A DNA stretch of 5,722 nucleotides, from assembly GCA_937954195.1 (NCBI GenBank), contig CALFYR010000528.1:1-5722 (forward strand). Reading direction: 5' to 3'. Position numbers and translations under genes: made by a program. Shown here piece after piece: positions 1 to 4,466 of the stretch. The notes under the pieces are model-generated. The model was given only the letters and a program-made list of their open reading frames with translations, made no database searches and was not told the DNA's origin. Source of the stretch: an uncultured Dehalococcoidia bacterium. Its GTDB lineage: Bacteria > Chloroflexota > Dehalococcoidia > Tepidiformales > Tepidiformaceae. Numbering within the stretch: the stretch's first letter is position 1; every line of letters begins with the position of its first letter.

Positions 1-370
1 CCAGCACAAGAAGCGCCGCAGTCAACGTCGGCGAACGCCCGACGCTCGCCCAGCAATGTACGGCCAGCCCTCCACCCCGCGAAAGGTGCTCGTTCCAGGC
101 CATCAACGCCGGGAGCGCCGTCTCCACCGGTGGCACCTGCAGGTTGCCCACCGGAAAGTGGTGGAACGTGACCCCTGCTCGTTGGCATGCGTCCGGGAGC
201 TCGTGAAGGTCCAGCTTGCGGATTTCGTCGTGCGTGATCGCCGTGACCAGCGAGTCGTATCCGTGCCGCTTGAGCGCAAGAACGTCGTCATCCAGGAACC
301 AGCCCGAGCGCGGCCGGAGACACACGGCCAGCCGGCCCGGCCACGGACCTTCAACGGGAAAAAGTTCCAT
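1..370 (-). CDS. CX5R (dual-specificity-type) protein phosphatase, 3' end off window
   Basis: Reading leftward from the ATG at 370, the frame stays open to the window edge: 123 residues with no stop, so the C-terminus is missing. Residues 105-113 read HCWASVGRS, the P-loop signature HCX5R(S/T) of cysteine phosphatases, with nucleophile Cys106 and phosphate-binding Arg112. The earlier segment HFPVGNLQVP (71-80) aligns with the acid loop (FPIxDxxxP) of dual-specificity and CDKN3-like phosphatases, which places Asn76 where the general-acid Asp usually sits. Family knowledge: these enzymes hydrolyse phospho-Tyr/Ser/Thr or small phosphorylated metabolites through a phosphocysteine, normally in the cytoplasm. 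The ATG overlaps the hisI stop as TGATG, so it is probably translated by coupling as the last known member of the his cluster. The substrate is unknown. The superfamily call is fairly sure; the specific function is not. Confidence 0.75.
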   Translation of the reverse strand, partial: MELFPVEGPWPGRLAVCLRPRSGWFLDDDVLALKRHGYDSLVTAITHDEIRKLDLHELPDACQRAGVTFHHFPVGNLQVPPVETALPALMAWNEHLSRGGGLAVHCWASVGRSPTLTAALLVL

Positions 371-720
371 CAGTCCTCAATCGGCGGAAGGTCGGCCGTG
401 GGGTCGAACTCCCGGTAGTAGCAGCTTGCGTTGCCGGTGTGGCAGGTCGGCCCAAGCGGCCGCGCCGTCACCAGCAGCGAATTTGCCTCACAGTTCTTGG
501 CGATGCGCACCAGCTCCAGGTAGTTCCCGCTCGTCGCCCCCTTCTCCCAGAGCTCGTCGCGCGAACGGCTCCAAAACGTCACACGGCCCGAAGCGAACGT
601 GTGCGCGATCGACTCCCGGTTCATGAACCCGAGCATCAGCACGGCGCCAGTCGCCTCATCCTGGACGACGGCGGGGACGAGGCCGTCCGCATCGAAGGTG
701 AGCATGTCGGCTTCGCTCAT
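370..720 (-). CDS. hisI: Phosphoribosyl-AMP cyclohydrolase (HisI)
   Basis: A 116-residue protein of normal monofunctional HisI length, without a HisE domain. HisI hydrolyses the adenine ring of PR-AMP to give ProFAR in the third step of histidine biosynthesis, in the cytoplasm, as a Zn/Mg-dependent dimer. Recognisable blocks are GFMN (31-34), FWSRSR (49-54), the KGATSGN loop (60-66) and [11 protein letters not shown] (90-100). The three zinc cysteines are present: Cys77, Cys93 and Cys100. The usual Mg-binding DCDxD segment reads NCEAN here (76-80), so all three metal-ligand Asp are replaced (Asn, Glu, Asn). The start ATG overlaps the hisF stop as ATGA, and the stop overlaps the next gene as TGATG, which points to a coupled hisF-hisI-phosphatase unit. 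Identity is sure; the altered metal site is noted as a finding. Confidence 0.96.
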   Translation of the reverse strand: MSEADMLTFDADGLVPAVVQDEATGAVLMLGFMNRESIAHTFASGRVTFWSRSRDELWEKGATSGNYLELVRIAKNCEANSLLVTARPLGPTCHTGNASCYYREFDPTADLPPIED

Positions 721-1514
721 AGTTTCGCCTGTAGTTCGGGCACGGCCTTCACCGGTCGTATCGGCAGCCCCTGCGCCGCCAAGTGTTCCTTCACCTGGGC
801 GATCTTGTACGTGCCGAAGTGGAAGATGCTCGCCGCCAGGACGGCATCTGCCTTGCCGTCGGTCAGCGCCTGCGCCATGTGCTCAGGTCCGCCCGCGCCG
901 CCCGAAGCGATCACCGGTACGCCCACCTCTTCGCTGATCGCGCGGAGCATCGCATTGTCATAACCCTTCTGGTGGCCGTCAGTGTCCATGCTCGTCACGA
1001 GCAGCTCGCCGGCGCCACGCTCCACCGCCTCCACGGCCCACTGCACCGCATCGAGCCCTGTCGGGTTGCGGCCGCCATGAGTGAACACTTCCCAATTTCC
1101 GGCTTCGCCCGGCACAGCGCGCGCGTCGATGGCGACCACGACGCACTGGCTCCCGAAGCGGTACGCCCCTTCGTTGATGAGGTCCGGGTTCTGGATGGCA
1201 GAGGTGTTGATGCTCACCTTCTCAGCGCCAAGCTCCAACATTATTTTCATGTCGAGCGGGCTCCGGATCCCGCCGCCGACCGTGAACGGGATGAACACCT
1301 GGTCCGCCGTTGCCGCCACCATGTCGTAGGTGGTGCTCCGGTCATCGGAGGATGCAGTGATGTCAAGGAACACCAGTTCGTCGGCGCCTTCCGCCTCATA
1401 GATCTTCGCCAGCTCGACCGGGTCGCCGGCGTCGCGAAGTTCCACGAACGAGATGCCCTTCACCACGCGGCCACGGTCCACATCGAAGCAGGGAATAATC
1501 CGGCGGGTCAGCAC
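717..1514 (-). CDS. hisF: Imidazole glycerol phosphate synthase cyclase subunit (HisF)
   Basis: 265 residues, a full-length (beta/alpha)8 barrel. HisF takes ammonia from the HisH glutaminase and converts PRFAR to imidazole glycerol phosphate plus AICAR, linking histidine and purine synthesis. The N-terminus reads [12 protein letters not shown], with catalytic Asp11 and the conserved VVKG lysine at 19. The second catalytic Asp is at 130 (VVVAID). Phosphate-binding loops are visible as VGGGIRS (79-85) and ASGGAGG (203-209). The start is GTG at 1514, because [10 protein letters not shown] is the canonical HisF beginning and no ATG precedes it usefully. AAGG lies only one base before GTG, so there is no properly spaced Shine-Dalgarno site; leaderless or coupled initiation is more likely. 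The stop overlaps hisI by ATGA. No hisH is in the window, so its partner is encoded elsewhere. Confidence 0.97.
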   Translation of the reverse strand: MLTRRIIPCFDVDRGRVVKGISFVELRDAGDPVELAKIYEAEGADELVFLDITASSDDRSTTYDMVAATADQVFIPFTVGGGIRSPLDMKIMLELGAEKVSINTSAIQNPDLINEGAYRFGSQCVVVAIDARAVPGEAGNWEVFTHGGRNPTGLDAVQWAVEAVERGAGELLVTSMDTDGHQKGYDNAMLRAISEEVGVPVIASGGAGGPEHMAQALTDGKADAVLAASIFHFGTYKIAQVKEHLAAQGLPIRPVKAVPELQAKL

Positions 1515-1551
1515 GCCTTCGATTGTCGATTGTGGCGTGCGGATTGTCGAT
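1512..1551 (-). promoter_or_regulatory. hisF leader: direct-repeat promoter and start-codon hairpin
   Basis: The gap between the upstream gene and hisF holds two exact copies of a 10-mer, written GATTGTCGAT on the plus strand (1521-1530 and 1542-1551), with a 21-bp period. Read toward hisF, the distal copy gives TCGACA (1550-1545), 5 of 6 to the -35 consensus. The proximal copy gives GACAAT (1527-1522), 4 of 6 to the -10, with a 17-bp spacer. Initiation about 7 bases after the -10 falls at or next to the GTG start, which would make a leaderless mRNA. In a longer read-through transcript, GCACGCC (1540-1534) can pair with GGCGTGC (1517-1511), a 7-bp stem with a 16-base loop that encloses the GTG. 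The repeats and pairing are plain in the sequence; the promoter function is inferred. Confidence 0.4.
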
Positions 1552-2484
1552 TTAGCCGCACAACTCGTGCAGTGCCGCCCGGATCTCCGCCGCCCGTTCC
1601 GCCGATTCGTCCGGCGTCTCCTGTGTGGTGATCAGGTTGATGTGGCGGGCTCCCGCTTCCACGTACGGGACGATGAACTCCGCAACCTCCCGTGCCGTCC
1701 CATACGGCGTGTACCGTTCGAACCGTTCGAACGGGATGCGATACGTCCCTTCCATCCCCCGCGAAACCAGCGCGCGTGCCCCGTCCCTGGTCGGCGCCAC
1801 ACTCGTCCAGAACTGCATTCCCATTTCCACGTCGGCGCCCGCCCTGCCGGCCTGCTCGGCTGCGGCACCGATCTTCTCCTTGGCCTCCCCGAACCGTTCC
1901 AGTGACTGCCAGATGCCGGTGTAGCCGTCCCCATACCGCCCTGCCCGCCGAAGCGCTGCGTCGCTCCGGCCACCCACGAATATCGGAACCGGGCGGAACG
2001 GCTTCGGGTACACGGTCACGTCCTCAATCTGGAAGTGCTTCCCCTGGAACGTCACGCCGTCCTCGACCCAGAGCCGCTTCAGTATCTGCAGCGCTTCGTT
2101 CGTCCGTGCGCCCCGCGTGGCCGGGTCCACGCCGCAGCTCCAGAACTCATGTGGGTCCTCGCCGCCGACCCCCACGCCCAGGACGAACCTGCCCATGCTC
2201 AGCTGGTCCAGCTGCGCGACCTGGAGAGCCACGGGCACTGGATGCCTTAGGGGCAGAAGGTAGACGGCCGTCTTCAGTTCGATCGTTTCGGTTGCAGCGG
2301 CCGCCGCCGTCAGCGTCACCAGGCCGTCGTTGCCATAGCCGTAGAAGGTCACGTGGTCACCGGCGATGATGCCATCGAGCGCGAGCGACTCGGCTCGGCG
2401 CGCTGCGTCCATCACCATCTGCCCCGTCGTGCCCGTCCGGATATCCCATCCGCGGACCATTACCGATACCGAAGGTGCTTGCAT
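1552..2484 (-). CDS. LLM-class (luciferase-like) F420/flavin-dependent oxidoreductase
   Basis: 310 residues from the ATG at 2484, a typical length for this TIM-barrel family, which uses F420 or FMN to oxidise or reduce small organic substrates in the cytoplasm. Family blocks in order: first strand SVSVMVRG (5-12); GIIAGDHV (38-45) in the cofactor/substrate region; [14 protein letters not shown] (73-86); the hallmark [17 protein letters not shown] (92-108); [10 protein letters not shown] (123-132), the usual R..R..E.L helix; and PIFVGGRS (167-174). The frame stays open up to 2613, but that extension is not family-like and lies in the divergent intergenic DNA, so the 2484 start is preferred. 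GGAGG sits 19 bases upstream, too far for a normal ribosome site, while TACAAT lies six bases before ATG. It is 37 bases upstream of hisF, so co-transcription is likely. Cofactor choice and substrate cannot be fixed from sequence alone. Confidence 0.9.
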   Translation of the reverse strand: MQAPSVSVMVRGWDIRTGTTGQMVMDAARRAESLALDGIIAGDHVTFYGYGNDGLVTLTAAAAATETIELKTAVYLLPLRHPVPVALQVAQLDQLSMGRFVLGVGVGGEDPHEFWSCGVDPATRGARTNEALQILKRLWVEDGVTFQGKHFQIEDVTVYPKPFRPVPIFVGGRSDAALRRAGRYGDGYTGIWQSLERFGEAKEKIGAAAEQAGRAGADVEMGMQFWTSVAPTRDGARALVSRGMEGTYRIPFERFERYTPYGTAREVAEFIVPYVEAGARHINLITTQETPDESAERAAEIRAALHELCG

Positions 2485-2516
2485 GGCCCGATTGTAGGCG
2501 ATGCCTCCGGTGTCAC
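2485..2516 (-). promoter_or_regulatory. Candidate promoter for the oxidoreductase-his cluster
   Basis: On the minus strand TACAAT (2496-2491) is a 5-of-6 match to the -10 hexamer and lies six bases before the ATG at 2484. A start about 7 bases downstream would coincide with the ATG, giving a leaderless transcript. GTGACA (2516-2511) matches the -35 hexamer 5 of 6, but the spacer is only 14 bp; no good hexamer lies at 16-18 bp. The -10 is therefore the main support. Confidence 0.35.
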
Positions 2517-2611
2517 GTTCGCCCAGCAACGCTGTTCCGGACTGGAGTTCAGGGTCGCCGGGCCGCTTCCATCGTTCACGTGCATCTGGGATAGTCGCCC
2601 CAACTCGCTTC

Positions 2612-2616
2612 AAGGA
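2612..2616 (+). promoter_or_regulatory. Ribosome binding site deciding the histidine phosphatase start
   Basis: AAGGA ends eight bases before the ATG at 2625 and runs into the first possible ATG at 2616. Spacing therefore favours 2625 as the real start. Confidence 0.4.
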
Positions 2617-2624
2617 TGCCGCTC

Positions 2625-3335
2625 ATGAGCTCCGGTACTGCTCGCCCGCCAATGGTCTTCGACCGCGCTTTTCTCACCGGAGTCGAAGGGGTCACCGAAC
2701 TCATCTTCGTCCGCCACGGCGAGCAGCACATCCCTGATCCGCGCTCGGGGCCGGTTGGCGATACGTTCGACCCGCCGCTCAGCGAACGCGGCCAGCAGCA
2801 GGCGAAGGCAGTCGGCGAACGCCTCTCGGTCGACCGCATCGATGTCGTCTACGCGAGCCCGCTCAAGCGCGCCTTCGATACCGGCTCGGAAATAGCCCGC
2901 CACCACCGCCTCGAGCCGAAGGTTATCCACGACCTCCGGGAGGTGGAGATCTTCCGCGACATGCCCGCCGACAAGTCAGCCATCGAATTCATGGGCCAGG
3001 GGCTGCTGCTCGGCATCCGCGAACGGATGCTCCGCGAGAAGAAGTGGGACGTCTACCCGTATTCCGAATCCAGCTACGACTTCCGAAAGCGGACCGTGAA
3101 CGCCGTCGAGATGATCCTTGCCGAGAACGAAGGCAAGCGTGTGGTGATCGCCTGCCACGGCGGCGTTATCAACGCCTACATCGGCCACATCATCGGCGTG
3201 GACTACGACATGTTTTTCCGCCCAGCGCACGCCTCGATGCACATCGTGTTCTCGGGACACGGTGTGCGAGCGCTGCAGTCCCTGAATGATGTGCACCATC
3301 TCCGGACCGGTGAGTGGAACCTCGTCAGCCACTAG
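2625..3335 (+). CDS. Histidine phosphatase family protein (phosphoglycerate-mutase-like)
   Basis: 236 residues from the ATG at 2625. The branch-1 histidine phosphatase signature is complete: RHGE (residues 30-33, phospho-acceptor His31), the LSERG..QA block (52-60), YASPLKRAFDT (76-86) with second Arg82, the acid region LREVE (104-108) and ACHGG (176-180) with second catalytic His178. Family members remove or transfer phosphate on sugars, nucleotides or proteins through a phosphohistidine, usually in the cytoplasm. About 20 residues precede the first strand and carry no signal peptide. An ATG at 2616 would add three residues, but the ribosome site favours 2625. It is divergent from the oxidoreductase-his cluster (140 bp between starts) and followed after 52 bp by the SRPBCC gene on the same strand. 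It is too divergent to call gpmA, gpmB or cobC. Family sure; substrate unknown. Confidence 0.9.
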   Translation: MSSGTARPPMVFDRAFLTGVEGVTELIFVRHGEQHIPDPRSGPVGDTFDPPLSERGQQQAKAVGERLSVDRIDVVYASPLKRAFDTGSEIARHHRLEPKVIHDLREVEIFRDMPADKSAIEFMGQGLLLGIRERMLREKKWDVYPYSESSYDFRKRTVNAVEMILAENEGKRVVIACHGGVINAYIGHIIGVDYDMFFRPAHASMHIVFSGHGVRALQSLNDVHHLRTGEWNLVSH

Positions 3336-3387
3336 CCGCGTCCGCCTTTACCGCGCGTTCGCCCCGCGCCGCTTACTGTCCGCCGCC

Positions 3388-3816
3388 ATGAAGGTGTTCA
3401 GCTCGCACACAACAATCAACGCTCCCGCGGAACGCATCTGGGCATTCCTTACCGATGGCCAGGCGTATCCCTCCTGGAACTCCACGATCGAGAAGTTCGA
3501 GGGCAACATCACCGAGGGCCAAACCATCAAGCTCTTCGTGAAAATCAATCCCGGACGTTCGTTTCCCGTCAAGGTTGTCGAACTCGAGCCGAACAAGCGG
3601 ATGGTCTGGCGGGGCGGCATGCCACTCGGGCTGTTCAAGGGGATTCGGACCTTCACCCTCACGCCGACGGAATCTGGCGCTGTTGCGTTCGACATGCGAG
3701 AGGTCTTCAGCGGGCCACTCAGCCCGATCTTCGGCCGCATGATCCCGGACTTGCAGCCCGCGTTCGACGACTTCGCGGCCGACCTCAAGAGGGCGGCCGA
3801 AGCAACACCGGGCTGA
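3388..3816 (+). CDS. SRPBCC (START/Bet v1-like) ligand-binding domain protein
   Basis: 142 residues, one complete SRPBCC domain. The opening strand HTTINAPAERIWAFLTD (7-23) followed by YPSWN (27-31) is the classic start of polyketide-cyclase/START-like proteins. A curved sheet follows with VKVVELEPNKRMVWRG (61-76), FTLTPTESGAVAFDM (89-103) and a long C-terminal helix (about 120-139) that closes the hydrophobic pocket. Such proteins bind or sometimes modify hydrophobic small molecules; catalytic residues are not fixed in the family. The frame is open further upstream, but that part runs into the preceding gene and lacks domain character, so ATG 3388 is chosen. No Shine-Dalgarno site is seen. 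TACTGT lies eight bases before the ATG and could be the -10 of a leaderless transcript, or the gene may be read through from the phosphatase 52 bp upstream. Function unknown. Confidence 0.85.
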   Translation: MKVFSSHTTINAPAERIWAFLTDGQAYPSWNSTIEKFEGNITEGQTIKLFVKINPGRSFPVKVVELEPNKRMVWRGGMPLGLFKGIRTFTLTPTESGAVAFDMREVFSGPLSPIFGRMIPDLQPAFDDFAADLKRAAEATPG

Positions 3817-3820
3817 TCCG

Positions 3821-3898
3821 CTAGAGGATCGCGCCAAGGATTGCGGCGCAGGCGAGTTCGATGCCAATCAGGGCGGTGGCCATCGCATTGCTGAACAT
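3821..3898 (-). CDS. Possible 25-residue hydrophobic small protein
   Basis: An ATG at 3898 opens a frame of 25 residues ending in TAG at 3821-3823. It begins MFSNAMATALIG and ends in AAILGAIL. From residue 5 onward it is almost wholly hydrophobic with a single Glu, long enough for one membrane-spanning helix. Twenty of 25 codons end in G or C, like the neighbouring genes. It is tail to tail with the SRPBCC gene, with four bases between the two stop codons. Against it: the best ribosome-site-like GGAG lies 16 bases upstream, the frame is short, and Ala/Leu/Ile-rich frames occur by chance in GC-rich DNA. It matches no family I recognise. The positions and sequence are seen; that it is a gene is a guess. 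Confidence 0.25.
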   Translation of the reverse strand: MFSNAMATALIGIELACAAILGAIL

Positions 3899-3942
3899 GC
3901 ATCTAGCTTGCCAGCTCCGGCAGATCGACCTGATTAACGTGG

Positions 3943-3971
3943 GTCACACGCGTGTTGCAATCTCGCATAAA
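3943..3971 (+). promoter_or_regulatory. Weak candidate promoter with palindrome, upstream of VOC gene
   Basis: GTCACA (3943-3948, 4 of 6 to the -35) and CATAAA (3966-3971, 4 of 6 to the -10) are separated by 17 bp. The perfect palindrome ACACGCGTGT (3946-3955) overlaps the -35 and the spacer, where a repressor could act. If used, the leader would be about 80 bases. Both hexamers are poor matches. Confidence 0.22.
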
Positions 3972-4045
3972 GGCACCGCTCCGTTGCGCACATCGCCGCC
4001 AATTGGCCCTTGGGGCGGTCCGCCCGCAGCCCCACCATCGCTGCC

Positions 4046-4050
4046 AGGAG
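4046..4050 (+). promoter_or_regulatory. Ribosome binding site of VOC gene
   Basis: AGGAG followed by seven bases and ATG at 4058. This is the clearest Shine-Dalgarno site in the window and fixes the start against the in-frame ATG at 4010. Confidence 0.65.
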
Positions 4051-4057
4051 TCAGCCA

Positions 4058-4465
4058 ATGCCTCAAATCACCGGCATCGCCCATGTCGAACTCAGCGTCC
4101 GCGACCTCGATCGCAGCGTCGCCTGGTACACGAAGCTGCTCGGCGCCCGTGATGTCTGGCGCGGTTCGAGTGACGAGTGCGGCATCAGCGCCTGCGCAAT
4201 CTTCGAACCCAACAGCCGGATGGTCTTCGCGTTCACCCGCCACAACGAGCAGGATCCCGAGCCGTTCTCCCCGCGCCGTCCCGGCCTGGACCACGTTTCG
4301 TTTGCGGTCGCCGACCGAGCGGCACTTGAAGAGTGGTGTGCATGGCTCGACAAACTCGGCATCGAACACAGCCCCATCCAGGACGACCACACGCCGCCCA
4401 GTGTGACGTTCAAAGACCCGGATGGCATCGCCCTCGAGCTGAGCTATACGCCCCGACGCGCGTAG
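4058..4465 (+). CDS. VOC family (glyoxalase/dioxygenase fold) protein
   Basis: 135 residues forming the two beta-alpha-beta-beta-beta modules of a single VOC domain. Module one opens with GIAHVELSVRDLDRSVAWYTKLLG (6-29); module two opens with GLDHVSFAV (76-84) and closes with FKDPDGIALELSY (118-130). Candidate metal ligands are His9, His79 and Glu127, the normal spacing for a metal-bound glyoxalase I or dioxygenase-type site. Arg15-Asp16 and the FKDPDG turn are family hallmarks. Members include glyoxalase I, fosfomycin and bleomycin resistance proteins and extradiol dioxygenases; nothing here picks one. Start ATG 4058 has a good AGGAG site. It sits convergent to the nucleotidyltransferase-acetyltransferase gene with one base between the stops. 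A role in detoxification or drug resistance is tempting given that neighbour but unproven. Confidence 0.88.
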   Translation: MPQITGIAHVELSVRDLDRSVAWYTKLLGARDVWRGSSDECGISACAIFEPNSRMVFAFTRHNEQDPEPFSPRRPGLDHVSFAVADRAALEEWCAWLDKLGIEHSPIQDDHTPPSVTFKDPDGIALELSYTPRRA

Positions 4466-4466
4466 T

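Larger units (their letters stand above)
3817..4057. other. 241-base intergenic region
   Basis: Besides the possible small frame on the minus strand, the region holds a 5-bp GC stem (GCGCC 3831-3835 with GGCGC 3845-3849, 9-base loop) without a T-tract, so it is a poor terminator. It also holds a 10-bp palindrome at 3946-3955, a weak promoter and a GC-rich palindromic patch GGGCGGTCCGCCC near 4014. No RNA gene or longer coding frame is convincing. Confidence 0.5.

Noticed and set aside
972..980. HisF DGHQKGYD in place of the common DGTxxGYD
   Set aside because: This position varies among true HisF proteins (E. coli has Val there), and both catalytic Asp are intact.
783..1631. 282-codon open frame on the plus strand opposite hisF
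   Set aside because: Antisense to an unmistakable hisF, with a His/Arg-rich composition typical of the complement of GC-rich coding DNA.
1716..1732. Tandem GTTCGAAC palindromes, resembling a tRNA T-loop or an operator
   Set aside because: They encode FERFER within the oxidoreductase, and no cloverleaf arms surround them; a small internal codon duplication explains them.
2485..2613. In-frame N-terminal extension of the oxidoreductase up to an ATG at 2613
   Set aside because: The 43 extra residues are charged and low in family character, they precede the first barrel strand, and they would fill the divergent promoter region.
3831..3849. GCGCC/GGCGC stem as a terminator after the SRPBCC gene
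   Set aside because: Only five pairs, a nine-base loop and no T-tract on either side.
4014..4026. GGGCGGTCCGCCC palindrome as hairpin
   Set aside because: The full arms leave a one-base loop; only a four-pair stem can form, too weak to call.
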